This document shows positions 16,879-26,718 of a stretch of DNA of 64,000 bases, one piece after another. A model generated the notes under the pieces. That model ran no database searches and had not been told where the DNA came from. It was given only the letters and a program-made list of their open reading frames with translations. A program made the position numbers and the translations under genes. The DNA is from CAZMGT01 sp964565895 (GTDB taxonomy: Bacteria > Armatimonadota > Zipacnadia > UBA1398 > CAZMGT01): contig CAZMGT010000004.1 in assembly GCA_964565895.1 (NCBI GenBank), positions 1 through 64,000 on the forward strand, written 5' to 3'. Numbering within the stretch: position 1 is the stretch's first letter; each line of letters starts with the position of its first letter.

Positions 16879-19266
16879 CTAGGGCAAGCTCGAGCCGGCG
16901 ATGACCTTGGCGCTCATCGGGGCAAGCTCGAGGCCCCCCTGGCGGAACGGCTTTTCGCCAAAGTTGACCACGATTTGCGTGCCGTCGGCGAAGATCGTGC
17001 GCTGCACGGTATGGTCCTCGGTAAGAAACTCGTGGCTGGTCATCTCCAGCTCGGCAAGCTTGGCCACTGTGGGGCAGATGGTGTTATAGCTTTGCACAAA
17101 CCGCTCGCGATACTTCTCCCAAATCTCTTTGTTAAACATGAACATCGGGGGAGTGCCGTAGAGCAGGTTAAACAGGTCGCGCCGGTCCCACACGGCGGGA
17201 ACCTTGTTGTTGTAGTCGCCCCAATACCAGGTGGCTACGGTGCAGTCGTGATAGACCAGCTCCCACAGGGGCACGCGATAGTAGTGGCCCACCTGAAACT
17301 TGACGATCCGCTCGATCGGCTCCCAGGGCTTGATCATGTTTCGCCCCGCGTCGGGGACACGGTAGGGCCCGAGGCTGAGCATGCCCTCGTAGTAGTGGAC
17401 ATAGGGGACGGAGGGGTCGATGCCCGTTTCCGTGCCTGTGACGAGTTTCATCTCCTCGGAGACGTAGCGCAAAAGCTCCATTTTGTAGCGCCGGCTTTCC
17501 GAGCGCGTCATGGGGTGGTCGGGGTGGTAGCACTCGCGCCAGGGCGAGGCCGTTGTTGTGTCGATGAACCGCGCGGTATAGTGAAACTTGGCCAGGTCCG
17601 CGGGGATGCGCTTTTTCGCGTATTTCAGCGCTTGGCGGTCGCAGAGCACGGCGCAGGGGAAGCTTTGGTCGCCGCGTTTGACAACCCACCCCCTAACCCA
17701 GTTGCCGTCCGGGCCGATGACGATGTCCTGCGGCCATGCTTCCTGCGTCCAGCAGGAGTGGCGCAGGTTGTGCTTTTTGGCGACGTCAGGGGGCATGAGG
17801 TCCTGGTAGATGTCGTAGCGGCCCGTGAGAAAGCCCAGGCGGTTGAGCTCGTCGATCGCCGCGGCCTTCGCTTCGTCCTTTAGGTAGCCGGGGATGTTAA
17901 ACAGGGCGCGCTCCATCCCCAGGCGTTTGAACTCGTGGGCGATGTCCACTACGTTTAGCCGCCAGTCCATAATCCACACGTCTACCGCGCCGTAAAGCTT
18001 TCTCACGTTGGCGTTAAACTGGGCCTTTTCGCGCAGCGTGCGAAACTTGCCCACCTGCTTGGCATACTGGCGATAGCGCTTGGCCTGGGCGACGTAGCCG
18101 CCGTCGTCGAACAGGACAAACGTTAGCCGCCGGGGGTAGGCGAACTGGCCCTTGGAGGCCTCCCACTCCGGGCGAATGTTAAGCAGGCCGCTTTTGTCTC
18201 GGGCAATGCGAATGGACATGTCGTCCGGCGTCTCGATTATCGCCATCACCCCGCGGCGCATGTCCGTCACGCCCCACCAGCTCATGCAAATGCCATGGCC
18301 GCCGTAGCCGATGAGCCGCCCCGGGGGCCGGATCGTCTGGTCGTCCACGGGGTAGAGGATGCCCTCGTTAAGCGGGACGACGAGCCACTGCCCGGGCGCG
18401 GTAAGCACGGGCCCGGGGAAGTGCAGCGGGCGGGCGAGCTCGCCCTCGGCGGAGAGGGTAATGGTCAACTCCGGCTTGTCTGAGGCAAGCTCCGCGCGCA
18501 GGGTAATGTCTAAGTCGTTGGCGGGGTCGAGCAGTTTTGCGGAAAGCGCCCCGCCTTGGCCGCTGGCGGAGATGACTATCGGGCCGTCTGCCGGGCGGGG
18601 AAGAGTCCAGCGCTGGTTTGTGCGCTTGTCGCGCAGCTCAAACTGCCCCTCGCGCGGGAGAAAGGCTACCTCGGCAAGCTTGTTGGAAAGAGTGATGCGC
18701 TCGGGCAGGTTTGCCTCGCGTTGCATTTGGAGCACGTTCCCCCGTTTGATCAGGGCGACGTCGTCAACAACGATGACAACGGGCCCTGTGCCCACGATTC
18801 GCGGGCGAATGCGCGCGCACCCTTCGGGGACGACAATGTGCGTCGTCGTTTTCTGCCACTGTGTGGACTTGCGGATCGCCCTTGGGTTCCAGATCCAGCT
18901 TAGGGTTTTGCCCGCGCGATCGATGGTCACCACGCTGAGCGAGGCGCCGCCCTGGCCCTGGCACTTAGTCCACGCGCTGAGGAGGAAAATGTCGCCCGGG
19001 CGCACGGGGATATCGCGGGCGACGTGCAGCGACCAGTCGCGCTGGCCGGTGTGCGAGATGCGCAGGGCGCGGGCGCCGGTGTGGGCATCGGCGGTAACGG
19101 TGGCCTTGCCGGCGCCGGGTTCGCGCATCCAAAACTGGTCCCAGCCCGCGGGCCACTGCCCGCGCAGCTCCTCGAAGCTGCCATTGACGATGAGGTTTTT
19201 TTCCTGACTAAAACAGCACGCGGTGGACAGCACACAAAACACTACGCACAGCGCGCACCGCGACAT
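16879..19266 (-). CDS. Secreted putative glycoside hydrolase with N-terminal carbohydrate-binding-like domain
   Basis: The 795-residue protein starts with a Sec signal peptide (CALCVVFCVLSTACCFS). Residues ~22-175 have the jelly-roll pattern of CBM4/9-like modules (NLIVNGSFEE, GARALRISHTG, FLLSAWTKCQG, IVVDDVALI). A beta-rich linker follows, then a barrel-like region from about residue 400 with VDVWIMDWRLN, FLTGRYDIYQD, FIDTTTASPWRECY and TGTETGID, and a C-terminal beta domain typical of glycosidases (GTQIVVNFGEKPF). The barrel recalls GH101/DUF5696-type proteins, but I cannot align it, so the sugar bond attacked is unknown. It is divergent from a second secreted glycosidase and probably shares a carbohydrate task with it. 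Confidence 0.72.
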   Translation of the reverse strand: MSRCALCVVFCVLSTACCFSQEKNLIVNGSFEELRGQWPAGWDQFWMREPGAGKATVTADAHTGARALRISHTGQRDWSLHVARDIPVRPGDIFLLSAWTKCQGQGGASLSVVTIDRAGKTLSWIWNPRAIRKSTQWQKTTTHIVVPEGCARIRPRIVGTGPVVIVVDDVALIKRGNVLQMQREANLPERITLSNKLAEVAFLPREGQFELRDKRTNQRWTLPRPADGPIVISASGQGGALSAKLLDPANDLDITLRAELASDKPELTITLSAEGELARPLHFPGPVLTAPGQWLVVPLNEGILYPVDDQTIRPPGRLIGYGGHGICMSWWGVTDMRRGVMAIIETPDDMSIRIARDKSGLLNIRPEWEASKGQFAYPRRLTFVLFDDGGYVAQAKRYRQYAKQVGKFRTLREKAQFNANVRKLYGAVDVWIMDWRLNVVDIAHEFKRLGMERALFNIPGYLKDEAKAAAIDELNRLGFLTGRYDIYQDLMPPDVAKKHNLRHSCWTQEAWPQDIVIGPDGNWVRGWVVKRGDQSFPCAVLCDRQALKYAKKRIPADLAKFHYTARFIDTTTASPWRECYHPDHPMTRSESRRYKMELLRYVSEEMKLVTGTETGIDPSVPYVHYYEGMLSLGPYRVPDAGRNMIKPWEPIERIVKFQVGHYYRVPLWELVYHDCTVATWYWGDYNNKVPAVWDRRDLFNLLYGTPPMFMFNKEIWEKYRERFVQSYNTICPTVAKLAELEMTSHEFLTEDHTVQRTIFADGTQIVVNFGEKPFRQGGLELAPMSAKVIAGSSLP

Positions 19267-19441
19267 GGGCGAACCTCCTTTTTGCGCATGCCAGAGCTTT
19301 CCCTTGCTGCGTCCCGAAGGGCTTCAGCGGGCATGAGTTCGCGGGCAGCGCCCACGTTGCCTTCTTTAGCGAGCGGCGGGCGAAGGCCTGGGAGGGCCGG
19401 GGCGGAATTTGCCACTATCCTCCGGGGAGGGGTGAGCGACG

Positions 19442-22400
19442 ATGCTGCGCAAGGCGCTGTTCGCCTTGTTGTTCTGCGCCTGCGCCCATGCGGCGTGGGT
19501 GCCCAACCTTGCGTTTAACGGCTCGGCCGAGGACGACGCAAACCGCGACGGCGCCCCCGATGGCTGGCGCACGGCGGCGTATCGCTCGCCGGCGAAGTTC
19601 GCCTGGGACCGCGAGGTAGCCCATACCGGGCGCGCTTCGCTGCGCATTTCCGACTCGCTCCACGAAACCGACACGGCGTGGGACGCGAACTCCGGCCGGT
19701 GGATTAGCGTGGAGAAGAAGCCCGTCTCCGCGGAGGCGGAGTATACGCTCGCCGCGTGGGTGAAGACGAACGGCGTGACGGGCAGGGCGACGGTGGCCAT
19801 TGCCTGGTATGACAACCAGGGCTGGCTTGCCGAGAACCACTCCGCGCCGGTGCAGGGAACGCGCGACTGGACGTGGGTTACGGTAACGGCGCGGGCGCCG
19901 AAGGGCGCGCAGGCGTGCATGATTTACCTTTGCCTTTCCGCAAGCAAGGGGACGGCGTGGTTTGACGACGTGACGCTTGTGCGCGGGGCGCAGGCCCAGG
20001 GGAAGTTTCGCGCGGTTGACCTGCGCGCTGTGGCAAACACGGGCTTTCGCGACGAAGCGGCCGGAGACGGCAAGGGCGGCTGGACGGACCAGGGGGTAAA
20101 CGATGCGCGGGAGATTCCCACGGGCTGGCAGGTGTGGCGTGGTGTGCCGTTTGAGATAATCGACCCCGAGGAAAACGGCGGGCGGTCGTGCATTGTCCTG
20201 CGCGGCAAGGGGCGGCCGGACTTTCCCGAGGCAGTTACCGTGCCTGTGGGCGAGCGGTGCGATGTCGTGTATTTCCTGCACAACTGCGCTTGGGCGGGAG
20301 CCGAGGGACGCGTTGTCGGGCGCTATGTCGTGCGCTATGCCGACGGCCAGACGCGCGAGGTGCCCCTGCGCGTGGGGCGGGAGATTCGCGATTGGTGGAA
20401 TCCGGAGGACACGAAGGACAGCGCGGTGGGCTGGGAGGGTTCGAACCCGGAGTGCGCGCGCGTGGGGCTGAGCATTTTTCCCTGGCAAAACCCGCGGCCG
20501 AAGGTGGCCATTGAGAGCATAACGGTGGCCACGGCGGGGACCGATGCGGAGCCGATTCTCGTGGCGATCACCCTGGGCCAGGGGCCGCCGGGGATTGAGG
20601 CGCGGCCGCTGCGTTTGGAGTTTACCGACACTGCGGGATGGTATCCGTTTGAGTTCGACCTTGAGGACACGGGGCTGGGGGAGATCGACATGAGCTTTTT
20701 GCTCGATCCCCCGGCGGGCAAGCATGGCTTTTTGACGGTGGGCAAGGATGGTCATTTTTACTTCGAGGACGGCACCCGCGCGCGGTTTTTCGGGACAAAC
20801 CTGGGCGGCGGCAACTGCGCCCCAGAAAAGCGCTGGGCGCGCATTGTTGCCCGGCGCTTGGCGCGGTTTGGTATTAACATGGTTCGTCTGCACGCGTTCG
20901 ATTCGCGCTGGGGGCCGCTTATTGACTATTCGCGGGACGACAGCCGCGAATTCCGCGCCGATGCGCTAGACCGCTTCGACTACCTCATCGCCCAGCTCGA
21001 GCGGCAGGGGATTTACATCTACATGGATCTTCTCGACTACCGCCGGTTTATGCCCGGCGATGGGGTTAAGGACGCGGCGAAGTTTGAACACGGCTGGCGC
21101 AACTCGATTAAGGCCTCGAGCACGTTCGACCCGCGGATGATCGAGCTGGAAAAGGAGTATGCGACAAAGCTCCTTACGCACCGCAACCCCTACACGGGCA
21201 AGCGCTATGTGGACGACCCGGGGATTGCCGTGGTGGAGATTACCAACGAAAACTCCGTGTTTTACATGAACAACCTAACGCTAACCCTGCCCGTGTATTT
21301 CGACGACCTGCGCAAGCGGTGGAACGCTTGGCTGGCCAAGCGCTATGGCGACCGCGCGGCGCTCGCCCGCGCGTGGACGAACGAGGCGGGGGAGTGCGCG
21401 CTGCTGCCCGAGGAAGACCCGGCGCGGGGCACGGTGCTTTTTCCCCTGCAGCATCTTTATGCGGACCTTTCCGGCGCGAGCTATCGCGGGGAGAAGAGCC
21501 CGGCGCGGCTAAACGCCATGACGCGGTTTCTCTACGAGGTAAACGTGGACTACTATCGGCAAATGTACAAGCACCTGCGCTCGATCGGCGTGCGCGTGCC
21601 GATTACCGGCACGAACCAGGACTTTAGCGACGCAAGCAACTTTGCCAACTACTTTTGCGACTTTACCACGCGCAACAACTATTGGCAGCACCCGAACGTG
21701 CGCGCCAAGCCGTTCTTTACGTTTCGCAACCTAAGCATGGTGCGCTCGGACATCTTAAGCACAGCGAACCCGGTGGCCAACATCGCCTCGAGCTCCGCCG
21801 TGGGCAAGCCGCTTATCGTTCCCGAGTTTAACTTTCCCTGGCCTAACGAGTATCGCGCGGAGTGCCTTCCGCTAATGGTCGCCTATGCCTGCCTGCAGGA
21901 TTGGGACGGGCTTTTGTTCTTCGCCTATGACTTAGACGAGAAGATTCTCTCGCACTTTAAAAACCAGTCCGACCCGGTGCGCTGGGGGCAGGTGCCTTGG
22001 GCGGCGTTGGCCTTTTTGCGCAGGGATGTTAAAACGGCGAACCTTACCGTGCACATCGGCCACAGCGAGACGGACATTTTCGCCACCCGCCCCCGACGGA
22101 CGTCGGACAAGTACTCGCCCTATCGCTTCCTGCCCTATATCTCCAAGGTGCGCAACGCATACTTCGTCGAGCGCTACGAGGGCGATGCCGATGTGGTCTT
22201 TGCCTCGGGGCACTCCGCCGCGGGCGACTATAGCACGGCCAAGCGGGCGATCGTTTTCGCCGACTGGCCGTATGTGGACGAGGCGGCGCGCACTGCCGAC
22301 CGCGCGCACAGCGCGCGGCTCGTCGCTCCGGCGATAAAGGCGGTTGGCAACGAAAAGCCCGTTGAGCTGCAATTTGGCGGGTTTTACACGAGGGGCAAGC

Positions 22401-23113
22401 TGCGCTGCGCGCCGGACACGCTGCTCGCTGTGGACTCCCTGCCCAACGGAGCAACGCCGTTTGGCCTGACGGCGGACGGCCGCAGTTGCCTGGGGTTTGT
22501 TAGCGAGCGGTTTTGCGTAGCCCCGCACATAAGCGCGTTGCAGGAGGCCGACCCCGCCTGGCCGCATCGGCTATATCTCGCCGCGGCGCGCCGCTGGTGG
22601 CCCAACGGCCCGTATGACCCCGAGAAGGCAGGCGAGCTTTTCCGCAGCGACACGGGCGAGCTTGAGCTTCAGCCCAAGCAGGGGCTGTTTACCATTCGCA
22701 CGGCGCGGCTGTGCGCCGCTGTGGGCGATTTGGCGAGCGCTGGGGAGGTGCGGCTTGGCTCGTTGGTCCTGCGCTGCCGCACGCCGTTTGCCGCGGTGGT
22801 CGTCATTTCGCTCGACGGGCGGGAGCTTGGGCGCTCGGAGCGCGTTCTGGTTACCGCTGTCGCCCGTGCGGAGAACACGGGCCAGGCGTACGACCGCAAC
22901 CACACGCGCTGCCCGGAGATCGGCCGGCCGCCGGTGATCGTCGAGCCGGTGGACTGCGACCTGTCGCTGAGCACCGATGTGCCTCTTGCCGCGTTTGCCC
23001 TGGACCCGCGGGGGAAAAAGGCGCGCGAGCTTGAGGTAGCGCAAGGGCGGCGGCGCGTGTTCTTGAACACGGCGCAGGCGCGCAGCCCGTGGATTTTGCT
23101 GGAGAAACGTTAG
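19442..23113 (+). CDS. Large secreted glycosidase-like protein (GH5-like clan A barrel)
   Basis: The 1223-residue protein has a signal peptide (MLRKALFALLFCACAHAA) and a CBM-like N-terminal module (NLAFNGSAEDDANRDGAPDGW, residues ~22-175). A second beta-rich segment leads into a TIM barrel from about residue 435 (HFYFEDGTRARFFGTNLGG, GINMVRLHAFDS). The clan A catalytic pattern is present: VVEITNEN near residue 600 with the acid/base Glu after Asn, and LIVPEFNFPW near 790 with the likely nucleophile Glu. About 400 beta-rich residues follow. Family members cut beta-linked glycans, but the substrate is not predictable. GGGGAGGGG precedes the ATG. It is divergent from the other secreted glycosidase, 175 bases away. 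Confidence 0.8.
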   Translation: MLRKALFALLFCACAHAAWVPNLAFNGSAEDDANRDGAPDGWRTAAYRSPAKFAWDREVAHTGRASLRISDSLHETDTAWDANSGRWISVEKKPVSAEAEYTLAAWVKTNGVTGRATVAIAWYDNQGWLAENHSAPVQGTRDWTWVTVTARAPKGAQACMIYLCLSASKGTAWFDDVTLVRGAQAQGKFRAVDLRAVANTGFRDEAAGDGKGGWTDQGVNDAREIPTGWQVWRGVPFEIIDPEENGGRSCIVLRGKGRPDFPEAVTVPVGERCDVVYFLHNCAWAGAEGRVVGRYVVRYADGQTREVPLRVGREIRDWWNPEDTKDSAVGWEGSNPECARVGLSIFPWQNPRPKVAIESITVATAGTDAEPILVAITLGQGPPGIEARPLRLEFTDTAGWYPFEFDLEDTGLGEIDMSFLLDPPAGKHGFLTVGKDGHFYFEDGTRARFFGTNLGGGNCAPEKRWARIVARRLARFGINMVRLHAFDSRWGPLIDYSRDDSREFRADALDRFDYLIAQLERQGIYIYMDLLDYRRFMPGDGVKDAAKFEHGWRNSIKASSTFDPRMIELEKEYATKLLTHRNPYTGKRYVDDPGIAVVEITNENSVFYMNNLTLTLPVYFDDLRKRWNAWLAKRYGDRAALARAWTNEAGECALLPEEDPARGTVLFPLQHLYADLSGASYRGEKSPARLNAMTRFLYEVNVDYYRQMYKHLRSIGVRVPITGTNQDFSDASNFANYFCDFTTRNNYWQHPNVRAKPFFTFRNLSMVRSDILSTANPVANIASSSAVGKPLIVPEFNFPWPNEYRAECLPLMVAYACLQDWDGLLFFAYDLDEKILSHFKNQSDPVRWGQVPWAALAFLRRDVKTANLTVHIGHSETDIFATRPRRTSDKYSPYRFLPYISKVRNAYFVERYEGDADVVFASGHSAAGDYSTAKRAIVFADWPYVDEAARTADRAHSARLVAPAIKAVGNEKPVELQFGGFYTRGKLRCAPDTLLAVDSLPNGATPFGLTADGRSCLGFVSERFCVAPHISALQEADPAWPHRLYLAAARRWWPNGPYDPEKAGELFRSDTGELELQPKQGLFTIRTARLCAAVGDLASAGEVRLGSLVLRCRTPFAAVVVISLDGRELGRSERVLVTAVARAENTGQAYDRNHTRCPEIGRPPVIVEPVDCDLSLSTDVPLAAFALDPRGKKARELEVAQGRRRVFLNTAQARSPWILLEKR

Positions 23114-23199
23114 CTTCCGCGCCCCGGGCGCTGTGGCAGCGGCGAGGACAAGGGAAGCCGCGAGGCTCTCGAGCCTCGGCGGGCGCGGAGGCTGGTCCG

Positions 23200-24264
23200 T
23201 TAGTCCGGCGGAAGCTCGACGGCGCGGCCCGTCTCCGCGGACTGGTATACGGCCCAGGCCACTTGCGCTGCGCGAAATGCGTCGTCGCCCGAGATGGGCG
23301 GGGGAACGCCGGCGGCGATGCACTGCGCAAGCTCGCGGAGAAACTCCAAGCCCATGGCCCCCGCATAGCCGGCGACGCCGGGGTCGTCGAAGCAAATGCG
23401 GCGCACGGGCGCGGAGGCATAGTTTGGCGCCTCGCTGCACAGGAAAAGCTCGTCGGGCGCGCCTAGCCAGCCCGGCTTCCAGGAGAGCGCGCCCTGCGTG
23501 CCGCGCAACGCGACGAACAGGTCGCGGCCCTGGGGGTAGCTCTCTGGGACGGAATAGCTGATGTCCAGCGTGGCCAGGGCGCCGGAGCGAAAGGTGAGCA
23601 GGGCCAGGGCGCAGTCCTCGACATCGATCCCCCGCGTGTGGCAGGAAACGGCGCCGGCAACGCGCACCACCTCGTCGGCAAGCAGCCAGCGGAAGAGGTC
23701 GATCCAGTGCACGCCGAGGTTGAACATGGGCCCGCCGCCGCTTTTCGCCTTCTCAAGCATCCATCCCGCGCCGGCGCGGCGATAGCGCTCGGGCCGCCCC
23801 GCAGCGCAGCGCCCCTCAAGCGCGCAAACTTCGCCCAATGCGCCCTCCATAATCAGCTCGCGGATCGTCCGCGCCGCGGCGGAGTAGCGCCAGCAATAGG
23901 GCGCAGTGAACGACACGCCGGCCTGCTCCGCCGCGGCGGCGATCTCGCGCACGCCATCGGGGCTTGCCGCGCAGGGTTTTTCTACGACGATGTGCTTGCC
24001 CGCTTGCGCTGCGGCGGCCGCGACCTCCGGGCATTCGCTATGGGGAAGGAAAATGAACACGCAGTTTACATCGTCGCGCTCGAGCAGCTCGCGATAGTCG
24101 CGAAAGCCTGCACAGCCCGCGGCGTCGGTAAACCGCTTAAGCAGGGCGGTGTCTTTTTCCGCAGCGGCCGTTAGCACAAGCTCGTCGAGCTGCTCGATAA
24201 GCTTGAGGTACTGCAGCGGGTGCAAGTGGGCGAGACCGATGAATGCCACACGCAGAGCGTCCAC
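23200..24264 (-). CDS. Gfo/Idh/MocA family oxidoreductase
   Basis: The 354-residue protein has the two-domain plan of the glucose-fructose oxidoreductase / inositol dehydrogenase family. The N-terminal Rossmann part shows VAFIGLAHLHPLQYLKL, in which the usual GxGxxG loop is altered to GLAHLH, followed by VNCVFIFLPHSE and the family motif VEKPCAAS (EKP, residues ~95-97). The C-terminal alpha/beta part holds GGGPMFNLGVHWIDLFRW near residue 180, with the D/H pair expected near the active site. Such enzymes oxidise sugars or cyclitols with bound or free NAD(P). The altered nucleotide loop makes cofactor use less certain. It is divergent from a second family member. Confidence 0.9.
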   Translation of the reverse strand: MDALRVAFIGLAHLHPLQYLKLIEQLDELVLTAAAEKDTALLKRFTDAAGCAGFRDYRELLERDDVNCVFIFLPHSECPEVAAAAAQAGKHIVVEKPCAASPDGVREIAAAAEQAGVSFTAPYCWRYSAAARTIRELIMEGALGEVCALEGRCAAGRPERYRRAGAGWMLEKAKSGGGPMFNLGVHWIDLFRWLLADEVVRVAGAVSCHTRGIDVEDCALALLTFRSGALATLDISYSVPESYPQGRDLFVALRGTQGALSWKPGWLGAPDELFLCSEAPNYASAPVRRICFDDPGVAGYAGAMGLEFLRELAQCIAAGVPPPISGDDAFRAAQVAWAVYQSAETGRAVELPPD

Positions 24265-24437
24265 GGCAGCTCACACTCCTTGGGCGGCTGGGGATGTCGC
24301 AGGTTCCCCAGGCGCTTCTTGGCGCGCGCTCGGTATTCCTTCGCGGGCGAGGCGAGTGCCGAAGGGCCGCTGCCCCAGGCCGCGGAATAATCGGCGGGCA
24401 TCAGCCCACAGGTTCGCGGCAGAGAGGAGAGAGCTAG

Positions 24438-25445
24438 ATGGCGCGAGCGATTGACGTTGCATTTGTGGGCAGCGGAGGGATGGCCCGCAGGCATAGCGAG
24501 GCGCTGGTCAAAATGCGCGGGGTGAACATCGTCGCCTTCTGCGACCCCGTGGAGGAGCGGGCGCGGGCGCTCGCCGAGCAGTATGGCGCGCAGGTGTTCA
24601 AAGACCCGGTGAAGATGATGGACGCCGTGGAGCCGAGCGTCGTTTACCTCTGTCTTCCCCCGTTTGCCCATGGGCGGCCGGAGATGGCGGCGATCGAGCG
24701 GGGGATTCCGTTTTTCATCGAAAAGCCGATTACGAAAAGCCTGGCGCAGGCGCGGAAGATCGCCGAGGCCGTGCGCAAGGCCAAGCTCATTACCTCGGTG
24801 GGCTACATGAACCGCTATCGCAAGAGCGTTAACCGCGCGCGCGAGATGCTTCAGGAGGACCCGGCGGTATACATTCAGGGCGGGTGGATTAGCGGGACGC
24901 CGCGGCCGCGGCCCGAGGTTCCCATTACCATGTGGTGGGTTCAGAAGAAGCTAAGCGGAGGGCAGTTTATCGAGCAGGTGACGCACACCGTGGATCTCGT
25001 GCGCTACCTGTGCGGCGAGGTTCAGGAGGTAAGCGCGTTTTCGGCGACGGGGTTTAACACAGGCGTGCCCTCGTATGACATTGAGGACGCCATGGCCGTG
25101 TCGCTGAAGCTAAAGAGCGGGGCGGTGGCTAACTTGCATGCGTGCTGCGCGTCGAACGCGCGCGGGGGGATTACGCTGAACATTTTCGCCAAAAACTGCG
25201 CGTTTGAATTTTCCGGCTGGAACCACGACGTAAAGATCTTCGAGGTGGGCAGGAAAAAACCGCGGGAGATCGCCGGCGGGGCGGATATCTTTACCCTGGA
25301 AAACCGCGCGTTAATCAAGGCCCTGCGCACCGGCGACACAAGCGACATTCGCTCCACCTACGAGGACGCCGTGAACACCCTGGAGGTTACCGTTGCCGCG
25401 GATCGCGCCGCGCGCACGGGAAGGGTTGTTAGGCTGGGCGGATAG
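24438..25445 (+). CDS. Gfo/Idh/MocA family oxidoreductase
   Basis: The 335-residue protein has a clear nucleotide loop VAFVGSGGMARRHSEAL (GxGxxA-type) at its N-terminus, then VVYLCLPPFAHG and the family motif FIEKPITKS near residue 95. The C-terminal domain carries SGGQFIEQVTHTVDLVRYL near residue 175, with the histidine and aspartate of the usual catalytic region. It is a probable NAD(P)-dependent sugar or cyclitol dehydrogenase of unknown specificity. GAGAGGAGAGA lies just before the ATG. It is followed after 56 bases by the secreted DUF4380 gene, so the two may be cotranscribed within the carbohydrate region. Confidence 0.92.
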   Translation: MARAIDVAFVGSGGMARRHSEALVKMRGVNIVAFCDPVEERARALAEQYGAQVFKDPVKMMDAVEPSVVYLCLPPFAHGRPEMAAIERGIPFFIEKPITKSLAQARKIAEAVRKAKLITSVGYMNRYRKSVNRAREMLQEDPAVYIQGGWISGTPRPRPEVPITMWWVQKKLSGGQFIEQVTHTVDLVRYLCGEVQEVSAFSATGFNTGVPSYDIEDAMAVSLKLKSGAVANLHACCASNARGGITLNIFAKNCAFEFSGWNHDVKIFEVGRKKPREIAGGADIFTLENRALIKALRTGDTSDIRSTYEDAVNTLEVTVAADRAARTGRVVRLGG

Positions 25446-25501
25446 GCGCGGGGGCCCGTGCCGGCGCCTGAGGCGTCGGCGGGCCCGGCTGGGGGCGAGA
25501 G

Positions 25502-26524
25502 ATGGTGCTCTTGCGGGCGCAGGTTGCCCTGTGCGCGGCCTGCCTTGCCCTACTCTGCGCGGGTTGGGCGGGCGCGCTGGAGGGAGGGAAAAAGGTGGAG
25601 TTTGTCGCCGGCTACGATCGCGTGGACTATGGCGGGTGGAAAGATTGCGTAAAAATCGGCGGGGAAAAGGTTGAGGTTGTCGTTACTACGCCGGTGGGGC
25701 CGCGGATAATTCGCCTCGCTCTTCCCGGAAAGGAAAATGTTTTTTACGAGGACCCGAAGACCCTCGGCCTTACCGGCGGCGACACGTGGCGCATGTACGG
25801 CGGCCATCGCCTGTGGCACGCTCCGGAAAAGCGCGAGCGGACCTATCCCGCGGACAACTTTCCCGTTACCGTCCACCACCTCAAGGACGGCGTGCGCTTT
25901 GTTCCCCCGCCGCAAAAGGAAAACGGGGTTCAGCTTGAGATCGACGTTTTCGTGGCGAAAAGCGAGCCCTATGTAAAGGTCGTCCACCGCATCGAGAACA
26001 TTGGGCGGTGGGAGATTGAGCTTGCCCCGTGGGCGCTGAGCGTATGCGCGGCGGGCGGGTTTGCCGCTATTCCCCAGCCCACAGAGTACGACCCGGAGTA
26101 TCTTCTCCCCAACCGCGCCGTTGTGCTCTGGCCCTATACCTCGATGGACGACCCGCGGATTACCTGGGGCCGGCGGTTTATCCTCGTGCGCCAGCGCGCG
26201 GGGACGAAGCCCCTGAAGATCGGGGTTACCGACAACGCGGGGTGGATCGCCTACGCGCGCAAGGGGACGGTGTTTTTGAAGCTTTATCACTACGTTCGCG
26301 GGGCGCAGTATCCGGACTACGGGGCCTCGGTGGAGTGCTATACGAACGCCGAGATCCTCGAGGCGGAAACGCTCGGGCCGCTCACGCGCCTTGCCCCGGG
26401 GATGTCCGTAGAGCACGTGGAGCATTGGTTTGTCTGGGACGGGGTAGACGTTCGGGACACAGAGGAGTCGGTAGCCGAGCAGATCGTTCCCCTGGTCGAG
26501 CGGGCAAGAGAGATTTTGGGGTAG
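25502..26524 (+). CDS. Secreted DUF4380-type protein (aldose-epimerase-like beta fold)
   Basis: The 340-residue protein begins with a hydrophobic signal (LRAQVALCAACLALLCAGWAGA). The rest matches the DUF4380 pattern: TPVGPRIIRLALPGKENVFYE, WRMYGGHRLWHAPE, VHRIENIGRWEIELAPWAL, ITWGRRFILVRQ and YGASVECYTNAEILEAETLGP. This is a galactose-mutarotase-like beta sandwich, in which the HRLWHAPE and ECYTNAEILEAE stretches line the groove. No enzymatic role is proven for the family. It follows an oxidoreductase gene of the Gfo/Idh/MocA family and lies in a region rich in glycosidase and sugar-transport genes, so binding or anomerisation of a sugar outside the cytoplasm is a reasonable guess. Confidence 0.82.
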   Translation: MVLLRAQVALCAACLALLCAGWAGALEGGKKVEFVAGYDRVDYGGWKDCVKIGGEKVEVVVTTPVGPRIIRLALPGKENVFYEDPKTLGLTGGDTWRMYGGHRLWHAPEKRERTYPADNFPVTVHHLKDGVRFVPPPQKENGVQLEIDVFVAKSEPYVKVVHRIENIGRWEIELAPWALSVCAAGGFAAIPQPTEYDPEYLLPNRAVVLWPYTSMDDPRITWGRRFILVRQRAGTKPLKIGVTDNAGWIAYARKGTVFLKLYHYVRGAQYPDYGASVECYTNAEILEAETLGPLTRLAPGMSVEHVEHWFVWDGVDVRDTEESVAEQIVPLVERAREILG

Positions 26525-26626
26525 GCGCGGCCGAACCTCGCGCAAACGTGGGGACAGACACGCTCCCTTCGGCGCCCTGCAGCAGAGGCGGGGAGAAGGG
26601 GGGCGCGGCCTTGTCGCGTGCAAAAA

Positions 26627-26657
26627 GGCGCGGGCGTGCTCTGCGCATGCCCGCGCC
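26627..26657 (-). terminator. Intrinsic terminator of the small secreted protein gene
   Basis: GGCGCGGGC (26627-26635) pairs perfectly with GCCCGCGCC (26649-26657) over a 13-base loop. Read on the minus strand, the 9-bp stem is followed by TTTTT (26626-26622), the usual form of a Rho-independent terminator, 61 bases after the stop of the gene at 26719-27099. Confidence 0.75.
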
Positions 26658-26718
26658 TGAGGAAGTTTCCCTGCTTAGCGTCTGCCCTGCGCTGCGCAAG
26701 CCGCAGGGCCAGGAGATG

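Noticed and set aside
20438..20448. tRNA-like T-loop sequence GGTTCGAACCC
   Set aside because: It lies inside the secreted glycosidase coding frame, and no acceptor, D or anticodon arms can be built around it.
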